A program made the translations under genes and the position numbers. From Pseudo-nitzschia pungens (lineage: Eukaryota; Bacillariophyta; Bacillariophyceae; Bacillariales; Bacillariaceae), in contig CM074768.1 of the NCBI GenBank assembly GCA_037355855.1, positions 1,736,001-1,800,000 of the forward strand: a stretch of DNA of 64,000 nucleotides, given 5' to 3'. Below, piece by piece: positions 11,817 to 22,022 of the stretch (position 1 is the stretch's first letter; each line of letters starts with the position of its first letter). Below the pieces are notes generated by a model. The model saw nothing but the letters and a program-made list of their open reading frames with translations. It made no database searches and was not told the DNA's origin.

Positions 11817-13074
11817 GGAAAGTCATGGCATTGCCAACATGTGGAGCAAGCCCGACGAAGTGACCAAAATTTTCAGTGGGGGAACCAAGGGTAGTGTCAT
11901 CGATCTTGTAGTACACTGGTTCAAACCAAAAGAAAGTGGTGAAGGCAGAAATGTCACCCAGGCAGCCAGTGGTAACAAAAAGCGGTTGCCGATCTGACAG
12001 GGAAGGATCAGAGATGTGGTTTAGCAGGGCAGCAGTGTACTGAAGGCAGAGGAGCCAAAGATGAGGTGGGGACCCAGTGCGGTCCATGATGCGATTGACA
12101 GTGCGAAGGAAGGTTTGATAGCGGCGTTCAAAACGGTTTTGGTGTTGATAATAGGCTTCAGACTGCCAAAGGCGGATCCAGAGGAGTCGGAGATAATCAA
12201 GAACACGGTTGCTGGCTTGATATTTGCCAGAATCACAGAGCAGTCGAAGAGGGCAGCCCCATTGACGAACAAAATTCTGAAAACAGGAGAGAAAGTCACT
12301 GGTGGTTTTCATGGCTTCCACATGAATAATGTGGGAGTTGCACCCAAAGAAAACTTGAGCCATTTTGGAGCCCCCATCAATGGCAGGGGTGTCACAGTAG
12401 ATGGCATCGGAGAGAACATCATCATTGAAAGGGCGGACATTCATGGCAGGCTGTGGAGCTTTGAACCGTTTAAAAAGATTGCTGTCGGGGCTTTGAGGCA
12501 TGGAACCATATTGGGTGCTGTTGCAAAAGGTGGCGCGAATCCGAGCAGTGGGGATCCAGGCAAAGAAAGGCTTAAGAAAAGTCCAGTCATGAGGGGTTGC
12601 AGAACTGGTGCGAGGGCCCGAAGATGCAAGAAGCTTATCACCAAGTTCGTGGTGTGGTGAATTGATGCGAGAGTGAGCAGCAGTAAATGCACACCTAGCG
12701 AGAAGTTCACTGTGATGATACGAAGAAGGTGAGAGGCAGAAGGGTGGGAGCTCTTCAGTAGTGTAATCAAGATTTGAGGGGCCAGGGCAGTCAAGTTCAG
12801 GAATGGCAACAGAGGTGTGAAAGTGAACACTACAGCCGACGCCAGGGGTCTCGTTGGCAGGGTCCCGTGGTTGAACCAGGCGGGCTGTGCCAGTGGTATC
12901 ATAGTCAGGGTGAGGAAGGTCAACAAGCTATCTGAGGAAGGATGCATCAAGAGCAGTATAGTCGTTGTCACTGACAGAAGGGTCCCAGAATTGATCAGAA
13001 GTCATGATGACATGGGGAAGAGAATCAAATTCCACAGAGGTGAATTTGCGCATACGGAGGTATGGCAAGCCATG
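11752..13074 (-). pseudogene. pol: copia integrase segment
   Basis: Continues in the frame of the upstream segment after an in-frame TGA (13075-13077) and is itself broken by TAG at 12928-12930. The catalytic core is visible: D in YCDTPAIDGG, D in LLCDSGKYQ and E in NRFERRYQ, followed by the copia-type FLVWNPTSNK segment. The DNA-joining activity is lost with the broken polyprotein. Confidence 0.85.
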
Positions 13075-14951
13075 TCAAATGGACAAAGGAAAAACATAAC
13101 CATCAGGCGTAGAGATGACTTGTTTGCCACCTGACTTGAGAGAGGTATCGTCAACAGTGAGATGATATGCTTCAAGTTGGGCAGATGAAAGGATCGAATG
13201 ATGTTTGCCAGTGTATGCACATTCGTGAAAGATGACAAGGACAGGGCCACGATTGGAATCACAGTAGGCACCGGCAGTGGCAATTGGGATGTTTTGCATT
13301 TGGTGATTGTTGATGCCAGTAACATGGACAAAACGCTGGGGAATGTCCATGGAAAGAAGACAAGCATCGTTGCCAATGATACAGCCATTAGCTCCACGGT
13401 CAACCATTGCAAGTTGGGGTGCATGAAGAGAACCTTTGCTGCAGTGGTAGGTGAGATGGGAACGAGCAGTCCAATGGGAGCTGCCACCATGTCGTTGGAG
13501 AAGCTGAGTTATAGACTGGCAAGTCTCAGAATCGTGAAAGTCGGCAACAACAGATTGGGTGCCATCAGCCATATTAGCAAGGAGTTGCGTTGGTTGAGGT
13601 TTAGAGTTGTCAGCAAGGAGACGAGCAGGGTGGCCTGGAGAGAGGGAAGATTTGGGCGGAAGCTTGGATGTTCTAGTGTTGGAAGGAACACCAGGATGAG
13701 CAGATGTTGGTGCACTAGAGGAAGCATTGATCTGGCGGTAGGGAGCAGAAGAGGAAGCTCGGTGTTCAGCAGCCAACCAGAGGTCTTCAGCAGAGAGGCC
13801 GGGAGAAGCAGCAGTCAGTTCAGGATCATGATCAGCAAGGAAGGAATCGGAGGTTGAAGCTGGATAAGCACGACGGCGGACAGGTTTGGGAGACGAGGTT
13901 TGAAAGGGGTGAACATCTAGAAATTTGGCAGGGTTGAGGACTGCAACAAACTTCGTCTTTTCAGTAGGAGGTAGTTTTCGCCAGAAGGTTTTAGTCTCGT
14001 TGCTGAGGGTATTCCAAAAAGCAGAAGGGAGCTGAGCGGCAGGGTCAGGCGGTGTTCGATCTCAGGAGGCCTTATGAACAGCATAAGTGTGGATGTCATC
14101 AAGGAAGTCATCCGTGAGTTCAGAGGGGGCCATATAGGAGAAGGCATCATGTAAGTGAGCACGCACAGAGGATCTGGAGGTTGGAGCAGTGAGAGCAGCA
14201 CGAGAGTCAAGTCGAGTGGCTTCGGCCAAGAGGGTCGTTTTGAGTTTGATAACATGAGCCGTTTGAGCGCTGATGGAAACATCGGTGGCTGGTGGAAGTG
14301 GAACTTTGGAAAACTGATCGCTGAGATGGGTATTGTGAGCACAAGCATTGAGCAGGAGGGTTCGAAGCATGTGGTACTGCATAGGTGATTGGGGGGCTGT
14401 CATGTTACAGAGAAGGTCATATTCTTCAAACCAGCGGGTCAGGAATTTGACAGAGGTATCGGTCCAATTGGAGATGGAGAGGGATTGGAGCGATTGAGTT
14501 TGTCGTGCGATGTCAAATTCTTGAGTGAAAGTGGATTCACGAAGAGAAATGAAGTCGAAGTATGCCTGTCTGCCATCCATGGTTTGGGTGTGTGCTTGAA
14601 CACACGACAGAGAGAGGTCGGATTTCAGAACGCGTAGGACAAGCATCCAAAAGAAGGTGCATTGCTTTTGGAAGAGTTTAGCGGGGTAACCAACGAGAGC
14701 GGATGGATCCCAATTGGGGTCGAGGAACTGGTCAACTTCAAAATCGTAGGCGGCAAGTTGGGCACGAAAGGCAACAAGCCAGGTTTCGAATCGGGTTTCA
14801 TTCTTCAGGATATCGAAAGGCTTGACATCGGGGGATCGTTTGGCCCAAAGTTCGTACTTGAGTTGATGTTCGGATTTGGGCGTTAGAGCGGAATGTCGAG
14901 GGATGCGGGTGCCACCAGGGATGGGGGCGTTAGAAGAAGAGGAGTGCCGTG
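13075..14951 (-). pseudogene. gag: copia Gag C-terminal part and protease segment
   Basis: Translation runs in one frame from the nested insertion at 14951 to TGA at 13075, interrupted by a TGA at 14062-14064. The protease shows VDRGANG, the form of the DTGA box I associate with diatom copia elements. The N-terminal part has the alternating hydrophobic pattern of a capsid (FETWLVAFRAQL). It joins directly to 18138-18654 when the nested element is removed. Confidence 0.85.
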
Positions 14952-15263
14952 TGTTACGGTCTGGTGACGTTACGACTTAAATGATTCACTGAATCCCGCA
15001 TGTACTCCAATATATGCTATCCACGAATGAATATTCGGTATTATTGCGCATACCGTATGATACTAATTGGATATTCCAATATAGAGATTCCCGTGACTCG
15101 ACAATATTGATATTATGCTCAACGAACAATAATATCAATGTTCGGTCATTCATTCCATGCTCAAGGAAATCATTCCCATCTCGTAAAGTATTCAACCATT
15201 CTCAATGCATTCTTAATGCACACAATTCATAACACATTTTATTAATCATTCATTCTTAAAACA
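14952..15263 (+). repeat. 5' LTR of gag-only element (3'-shortened)
   Basis: Begins TGTTACGGTCTGG. It ends at the ACA before GTAATTACTG, missing 46 bp that include CTACCCTAGAGTGTAACA, present in the 3' LTR. Confidence 0.9.
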
Positions 15264-15508
15264 GTAATTACTGTTCCGCTTGAAAGTAGAACAGAAAGAA
15301 CCAATTCAGTACTGAATCCAAAACATCCCTTATCCTAAACAACAGGTGTACATCGATACCCTGACAAGCAAAAGGAATCAAGAAGAACCGATCGAACGAA
15401 ACGATCGATAGCTCCGAAACATCCGAAATCTCCGATCGATCGAAAAGACGATCGAACGCTACACCAAAAGAAACCAACAAGCCGAATCGACAAACCGATT
15501 CCAGCAAG

Positions 15509-16570
15509 ATGGCAGGCCTCTACAGAGATCCTCCAATCCCTTACACAAGAGCCTTTGACAGTTCCAAGCCGAAACTGGTTACGCTAACAGTCTACAACAA
15601 ACAAGACCAAGAAGACAGCGTCAAGGTCCCTCTATTCACAGGCGTCGATCTAGAAGAACTCCTACATACAGAAGAAGCCTTTCAAAATGCAGCCAGTGAT
15701 CTTGAGCTACCAGCCAATAAGTACATAAGATACCTTGGACGCTGTCTCTCTGTTGACGCTCAAACCAAGTGGAGATCCTTAACAAAACAAGGATATTCAC
15801 AGACGCTCAATGGATACAAGCAAGCCTTTTCAGCCTTTATCAAAGAATACTGCAGCGCGGAAGATGCCAAAGACATAATGCATACTTATCTCCGAACATG
15901 CAAGAAACCAAGTGACGTCTCATGCAAACACCATGCAGACCGAATGGAACAACTCCTTAAGTACACGGCAAAGCTACAAGGGTATGCAGCTGATCTGGAT
16001 CATCTACAACAAATGACCATTTTGCTCCACAGCTTCCCAAGCTCTTGGATTGAAGACTATTGCCGAATCCACAGAGGAATCCGGCAACACACCACTGCGC
16101 AGTTCATAACAGACCACATGAGCTCGCTCGACAGACTAAGCAATACCAACTCTTCCATCGACAACCAATATGATTCTGATATCAACAGCATCAGCAATCA
16201 ATCAATCGATTCAAACAACAACAGCTCTGCTTCAGACAACGACAGCAGCAGCTCTGATTCGGAAGAAGAATCCGATTCCGAAGAATCCAATCAAACAAGC
16301 AATCGCAACAAGAGATCCGGTAACAATCCATGCAGGATCCCCGGTCACTATCACGACTGGTCCGAATGTCCAAAGAATAGATATTCTAAAAGAACTAAGC
16401 GCCACAGCAGCAACAACAGCACTGCTTCTGCTCCTAGCAATGAAAACGGAAGCACTGCTTCCAATGAATCCTACCAAGCCCACATCAGGCATGCAATGGA
16501 ATCCTATTGCTCCGAATATGGAGGACGCGTCGAAACAAACTTCGACGGCAGTCTTACATGGCAACCATAG
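15509..16570 (+). CDS. gag: Gag protein of the gag-only element
   Basis: 353 codons from ATG 15509, intact. Residues ~30-210 have the helical pattern of a retrotransposon capsid (PLFTGVDLEELL, DAQTKWRSL). A serine/acidic linker (~225-265) follows, then a CX3-GHxHxWxxC zinc motif (CRIPGHYHDWSEC, ~277-289) in a form I associate with retrotransposon Gag of diatoms and related algae, and a serine/asparagine-rich tail. It would form particles and package the RNA in trans with polymerase from a related element. The leader before it (15264-15480) has a relative at 57740-57968. Confidence 0.88.
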   Translation: MAGLYRDPPIPYTRAFDSSKPKLVTLTVYNKQDQEDSVKVPLFTGVDLEELLHTEEAFQNAASDLELPANKYIRYLGRCLSVDAQTKWRSLTKQGYSQTLNGYKQAFSAFIKEYCSAEDAKDIMHTYLRTCKKPSDVSCKHHADRMEQLLKYTAKLQGYAADLDHLQQMTILLHSFPSSWIEDYCRIHRGIRQHTTAQFITDHMSSLDRLSNTNSSIDNQYDSDINSISNQSIDSNNNSSASDNDSSSSDSEEESDSEESNQTSNRNKRSGNNPCRIPGHYHDWSECPKNRYSKRTKRHSSNNSTASAPSNENGSTASNESYQAHIRHAMESYCSEYGGRVETNFDGSLTWQP

Positions 16571-17774
16571 CCACCAAACCAATATCCAACAAAAATATCC
16601 AGCACCGTGCCTTCGGCTCCACAGGACCTGAATGCCAGTACAGCACTGCTGTCTGGGAAGACGCATGGAGGGGAACTCCCAGAAAGGGAAGAACCCTACA
16701 GAGATGAGCCCTGTTGCAAACAAAATGTTCGAACTAATAAATACCAGCGCTCCATGCCGATCAAGCGTGACGGCAACAATCAACCAAAAGAAAAGACTGA
16801 TCCAAAGTGACGTCTATAAGATAAAATGGCAAAACAATATATGGCAACAATATTGCAATTAAGATCTGGACGCAGATCAGTCCGGACGCGGACTTGCAAA
16901 GGGTACGACGCTCATGCCAAAAGAATCAATCAATCGATAAAGAGCCAATCGATAAAGGGCCAATCGATCAAACAAATCAAATTGTAATATCGATATCGAT
17001 AAGGGTACAGACGCCAAACAAACAAAGGGTACAGCAGCAGCAATAAACAGGACACCCTTGCTCCCAAACAAAGGAACAGTCCACAGGGAGCTCCAAACAA
17101 AATTGGAGCAATCCCACAAAATCCATGTACAACGCCCACAGAGGTGCTCTGGAGATAAAATTATTCGATCCTCCAATAAACTGCTGCAAATACACCCCAA
17201 ACGAATACAAAGAAAGACCGGCAAAGTATACGGCAAAACCACAAATACGAGTACGGTACCATTCTTACTCTCTAACAATGCGTCGTCTCTCTGCTTTGCA
17301 AATACTCATCGCAGCGACAACACGAATACACATCCAACGCTCGGCTTTTCACCTACCTAACTCCTAATACAGGAGGTGTTTTTATGCCTAAGAGCGAAAA
17401 TCCGCTCCACTACCTCAAGGGGAGGTACATCACTGTTGGGGGAGGAAAAGAATCTTCTTCGACTATTTTTCTATTTTTAAACCAAATGCCCTTATGAAAC
17501 TCCTACCAGTTCAACGCGCAAGAAACAAATCTAGTGAACAAGAAACAAATCGAAGCGCAACTCCGATTCGTTCAGCATCACAAAGAACATTCTTCAATCC
17601 CAGTTATCTCCATTGCCATATATCTTTCGAAATATATCAAATGGCTTATATCATCAAATATTCCAACTTCAACTGATTCTCCGAATGAGCATATATCTTC
17701 CAACGATAATACTCAACGCTCCGAACCTCTACTATCGAATCACATACAAACTTCACTTAATCATTGGGGAACTA
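16571..17774 (+). other. Non-coding interior of the gag-only element
   Basis: No protein domain is visible where pol would be. A purine-rich stretch (CTCAAGGGGAGG and TTGGGGGAGGAAAAG, 17413-17452) could be a second polypurine tract, and A/C-rich low complexity surrounds it. Confidence 0.6.
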
Positions 17775-18132
17775 TGTTACGGTCTGGTGACGTTACGACT
17801 TAAATGATTCACTGAATCCCGCATGTACTCCAATATATGCTATCCACGAATGAATATTCGGTATTATTGCGCATACCGTATGATACTAATTGGATATTCC
17901 AATATAGAGATTCCCGTGACTCGACAATATTGATATTATGCTCAACGAACAATAATATCAATGTTCGGTCATTCATTCCATACTCAAGGAAATCATTCCC
18001 ATCTCGTAAAGTATTCAACCATTCTCAATGCATTCTTAATGCACACAATTCATAACACATTTTATTAATCATTCATTCTTAAAACACACCTATTTCGTGA
18101 CACTCCACCTAATTCTACCCTAGAGTGTAACA
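17775..18132 (+). repeat. 3' LTR of gag-only element
   Basis: 358 bp, TGTTACGG...GTGTAACA, complete at both ends and followed by the CCGTG target duplication. Confidence 0.92.
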
Positions 18133-18137
18133 CCGTG

Positions 18138-18654
18138 AATTCTGACGGAGGCGTAGGAAGTCAGCTCGATTGTAGTTGCCGGAATCGGATGAAGTGCCGG
18201 GTCCGTGAGTGTTATCAAGGTAATCCATATAACGAAGGAGGCTTTGGAGCCGAAATGCATGGTTAGGGCTGATGGGAACAAGGGCATTGTCACTATCGCG
18301 GTAACGGAGGGTGACGATAAGGTCGTCACTGAGGCAAAGAAATTCATCCCACGTGGTGCAGTTGCCCTGACGAAAGGCGGAGCAAATGATGTCGTTTGTT
18401 TCGGATTCGATGTTGAGGACGTCACCAAGGATATGGGTGACGCAGGGGTCGAAGGAAGGAAAGGGGTCATCGGTGCTGGCGTCTGAGTTGCCGGGAAGGT
18501 TGCCATCGTCAGTGGGGTTGGTATCGTCGTCGTTCATGTTAGAAAAGAAGGTGCGTGTGGCAGATTCAATTGATTGGAACGCCTGGTATCGAGTCTGGCG
18601 TGATGCAGGGATGGGATTGGTGCGGCGAGTGCGATAGGGGTGCGATGATGGCAT
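18138..18654 (-). pseudogene. gag: copia Gag N-terminal part
   Basis: Open from the likely ATG at 18654 (PSSHPYRTRRTNP) to the insertion site at 18137. It shows an acidic stretch and the hydrophobic pattern typical of the start of diatom copia Gag (DEFLCLSDDLIVTLRYRD). The frame ends in residues from the nested LTR. An upstream in-frame extension to 18951 exists but is low-complexity. Confidence 0.8.
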
Positions 18655-18951
18655 AAAGATCGTGGTAGTCCGAGGTAGAGGAGGTGATATCCAAGTAGGT
18701 ATTGTATTTTGTTTCGCCGTTTTCGCCGTTTTCGTCGTTTTCGCCGTTTTCGGAGAATAGGAGTAAACAGGAAAACTGGAGCCTGGAGAGCTGTCGTTGG
18801 TCACAAAATATATGGGTGATTGCTTGGATATCAGTTGTTGGTTGTATGGATGTGTTGTGTATTGCAGGGGTCCTAGAACTGTGTAGCAGCAGCAACAGTG
18901 GTTCGGCGTGTCGGGACGAAAGAAATGGGTGCAGCAGCAGTAGAATTTCAA

Positions 18952-19380
18952 AAATTTCTATCTCCCTCAGTTCTTGGAGTTAGAAGATCTGTTTTGTACT
19001 GTTGTATCCGCAATAATAAGAAGGATAAGATTATCCAGAACGGCCTTGCAATATAGGGCTTGGGGATCCAGTATAAAATTCCAAACAGTAGACACGGAAT
19101 TTCGACGTTGTCTCGTGTCGTGTGTGTTTGAAAGTTTCTTTTCTCCGTCAATTCGTGGAGCCAGGGGACCAAAGTGGTACTGGTTTGTACGAAATAATAA
19201 GGAGAAGAGGAATATACAGGACGGCCTTGCAAAGGAGAGCCTTGGGGTCCAGTATAAAATTCCGAACAGTTGACACGGAATTTCGCCGTTTCGTCGTGTC
19301 GGTCTTGTTGTATTTCTTGTAGGATCAGCAAGCAAGAGATCTCCAGCTTTGCAAGCTTAATAAGCTTGCGACTGTTAATC
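18952..19380 (-). other. copia leader with an imperfect internal duplication
   Basis: Two diverged direct copies of ~180 bp (about 18966-19128 and 19140-19312), sharing CCAGTATAAAATTCC and GACACGGAATTTCG, lie between the 5' LTR and gag. No coding is supported. Confidence 0.65.
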
Positions 19381-20050
19381 TGTTAAAATGTAGCTGAAAC
19401 AGGTAGTATTAAGCTGATAAGTCCTAAGGCAAGCTTGGAGATATCAAGAGCAGTAGACCGGTTGAGGTGCCGGTCCTTGTATCGATAGTCTCGGATTAAC
19501 CACTACGGTCGATTGCTTGGAGAAGATCAATCAACCAGGTCTATTCTAACTATCCAGCTTTTGGGACGAAGTCAGTTAGACCTTAGGCTTGTAGTTCTAC
19601 AGGGGCTGCTGACGAGCAGGTGTACGTTTCAAGGTATTCAAATCAGAGTTAAACTAAAGGTATGGGAACAACAACTGTCAGGGATTCGACGTTGTTGTTT
19701 TGTTAAGGCTACAGGGTGTTTGCTGCTGCTCGTGTTTCATGTACAATTTGTACTGTTTGTGGAATTTTGCTGTCTGTGTCCAAGCAGTACTGGAAACCCT
19801 GTAGAAAACTATTGTGCGCATGATGCACGCATGCAATGTGTGACTGGACTCATTCCAGTCATGACTCGTGTCACGGCTACAATTTAATACGCCCTGAGTG
19901 TTTGAGTGCTGTTTGTTGTGGCTTGCTGCTGCTGTTGTTTTCTTTTTCATCGTGTACAAACAGTACTGGAAAACCCAGTAGAAAACTATTTCTTTTCTTT
20001 TCGCGCATGGTGCGCGCACATAAATTATTGCTCACGGTTACAATCTAATA
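19381..20050 (-). repeat. 5' LTR of the copia element, enlarged
   Basis: 670 bp. It matches the 487-bp 3' LTR but carries ~183 extra bp at about 19709-19893. The extra block ends in CACGGCTACAATTTAATAC, itself a copy of the LTR terminus, so the LTR looks fused from two LTR variants. Confidence 0.9.
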
Positions 20051-20055
20051 CTTTT

Positions 20056-20151
20056 AAACAAGACTTTGCTCGTTAGTAAGGTGAGTTATCGCCCCCCTTA
20101 GTAAGGAGAAATCTGTCACAAAAACAGTTGTTCAGAACGATTAATCTCTGG
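20056..20151 (-). other. Fragment of pogo-like transposon end (outer part)
   Basis: Outer half of the split transposon end begun at 8212. It ends GTTGTTCAGAACGATTAATC then TCTGG and TA, the diverged terminal inverted repeat of the element at 21517. Confidence 0.75.
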
Positions 20152-20185
20152 TACTCTACCTACAAGTACTAGTACCTAGTACCTG

Positions 20186-20345
20186 CGTCCAATAACTGTT
20201 TTAGTACCCCCCTCATCATTTTTCTACCCCGGTTCTAAGTGGTGCTAATGGGTCGCGCGCCGAGACCCTGCCAAGACCCTACCCTCAATGCCCCAGCTTG
20301 AATTTTTTTGTGCACGTACGCCCATATTTATTTTCACGTCTCCCT
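20186..20345 (+). other. Left end of a T-type element (family C repeat), T0
   Basis: Starts CGTCCAATAACTGTTTTAGT, resembling the T1 terminus at 41111. About 150 bp stay similar (TACCCC..CTAAGTGG and GGTCGCGCGCCGAGACC). Satellite A follows, as in T1. A matching right end was not found in the window, so T0 is incomplete or rearranged. Confidence 0.65.
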
Positions 20346-20399
20346 TAAACTCTTCCATGCTCCTTCATCTAACTTGTCCCCCCTTCCATTCCACAGTTC

Positions 20400-20870
20400 G
20401 GTTTATCTGTTAGCACACTGAAGATCTTATAATATGGATCTGCTAAGAGCTTGGGTATGTAGATCTGGTACAAATCCTACTACAGGGGCCCAGCATACTG
20501 TCTAGCATCCTATTTAATATACCCCCTTATTTCTGTACAGTTCCGTCTATCTGTTAGCACACTGACTATCTTATAATATAGGGCTGCTAAGAGCTGGGGT
20601 ATGTAGATCTAGTACAAATCCTACTACATGGGGTCCAGCATCCTGCTGTCTAGCATCCTGTTTAATATACTACCCCCTTACTTCTTCTATACAGTTCCGT
20701 CTTTATCTTAGCACACTGAATATCTGATAATATGGAACTGCTACTAGTAGTAAGAGCTGGGGTATGTAGACAATCTAGTACAAATCCTAATGAAAGGGCC
20801 CAGCATCCTGTCTAGCATCCTGTTTAATATACCCCTTATTTCTGTATATTCAATATGCTAAGCAGGATGC
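20400..20870 (+). repeat. Satellite family A, ~3 units
   Basis: Plus-orientation units with GGTATGTAGATCTGGTACAA, CTAGCATCCTGTTTAATAT and GTTAGCACACTGA words, at about 145-bp spacing. Confidence 0.88.
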
Positions 20871-21514
20871 TAAGGCCTCTGTGTAGAGAAATCTACCAGA
20901 GCTACAGGCCTAAGCCTCCAGTAACTGTTTTACAAGGTGCTACTAGACTGTGTGCTAAGCAACAGGCTTAGCAACAGGCTTGGCAAGGAACTGCAACAGG
21001 GTGCTATGGTATGCTACAGGCTAGTATATAGGTCCTTGTGTAGGATCTGTACTGCTACGCCTAGCACTAGCACCCCTAGCATACTGTGTCATACCTATGT
21101 GCTAATAGGTATGTGCTAACAGGTATGTGCTAATAGGTATGTGCTAACAGGTATGACTGTGTCATACAAGCTATGTGCTAATACCTATGTGCTAATACCT
21201 GCTATGCGCTAATACCTATGTGCTAATACCACAGGGTATGGTTTACACCTACGATAAGTACTGTAACTGGAAGCCCGGCCCTATCTTTACACAATACTAC
21301 CACCCCATACCACACTCTTATGCTAGCTTGCTAAGCCTGGTGTTCCTAAGCCTTAACCTTAGCATACAGCCCACAATTACTACTATATTATGCTAGGCCA
21401 TGTAGCCCTGGTACAGTTCTCTACACAGGGGCCTTAGCTTCCAGGCAAAACAACTCCCTCGCCCCTGCAAAGCGACAAATTATTTGAAGAACTTGAACAT
21501 GATAGCCACTACGG
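20871..21514 (+). repeat. Repeat R with a 14-bp minisatellite
   Basis: The part 20871-21060 resembles 25795-26040, on the other side of the pogo-like transposon (shared TTAGCAACAGGCTTAGCAAC). Positions ~21085-21232 are reiterations of TATGTGCTAATACC or its reverse complement in both orientations. No gene. Confidence 0.7.
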
Positions 21515-22022
21515 TACCAGTCAATAATCATACTGAACAACTGTTTCGTGACAGATTTCTCCTTACTAAGGGGGGCGATAACTCACCTTAGTAACGAGCA
21601 AAGTCTTTTTTAAAAGTTACAGTCTACTGCCAGAGAGTATTTGTCGAGTAGTAGTAACGACCGGCGTTACCATAGGTGACTTGGTCACTAAGCTACGGAC
21701 CTCCTTAGTTAGCCCCCCGGTGGTCGAATTTCCAAAATATTGTTCATTTCCAACGTGTAGAGGCCTAGTACATATTCTACACAAATCGATAATTGATAGT
21801 GACAGCATTCTCGGTCGCCAATTTTGTGCATTATTTCACAAAAACTTCTATTTGTTCTTTGAAACCTTTGTCCGACCAGATCAATCCCCAACCTGGCTCT
21901 CAAGACTGTATTGCTCTCTCAATATGATAACATTACGTTTCTCTTCATTACTTTGATCGTTACTCTTATTGACGTAATTATTACCTGTCTAAGAATAACG
22001 CCAGTTGCTCTTCTCGTCAACG

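Larger units (their letters stand above)
14952..18132 (+). mobile_element. Gag-only, non-autonomous LTR retrotransposon (TR-GAG type)
   Basis: Inserted in the copia gag with target duplication CCGTG (14947-14951, 18133-18137); removing it rejoins the copia reading frame exactly. LTRs are 14952-15263 and 17775-18132. The left LTR lacks the last 46 bp of the right one, by a deletion between two ACA words. Over the shared 312 bp they differ at about one site, so insertion is recent. The only protein is a Gag; the space where pol would be (16571-17774) has none. A purine-rich TTGGGGAACTA precedes the 3' LTR. It presumably relies on enzymes from a partner element. Confidence 0.92.
8430..20050 (-). 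mobile_element. Ty1/copia (diatom CoDi-like) retrotransposon with nested insertion
   Basis: LTRs at 8430-8916 and 19381-20050 are flanked by the duplication CTTTT (8425-8429, 20051-20055). The unoccupied site can be read at 21600-21640 in the sister transposon. LTR ends are imperfectly inverted (TGTTAAAATG against TATTAAATTG). A purine-rich GATGGGGAG abuts the 3' LTR. On the minus strand the order is gag, protease, integrase, reverse transcriptase, RNase H, the copia order. Gag is split by a second retrotransposon, and three in-frame stops and one frameshift inactivate the polyprotein. Confidence 0.93.
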
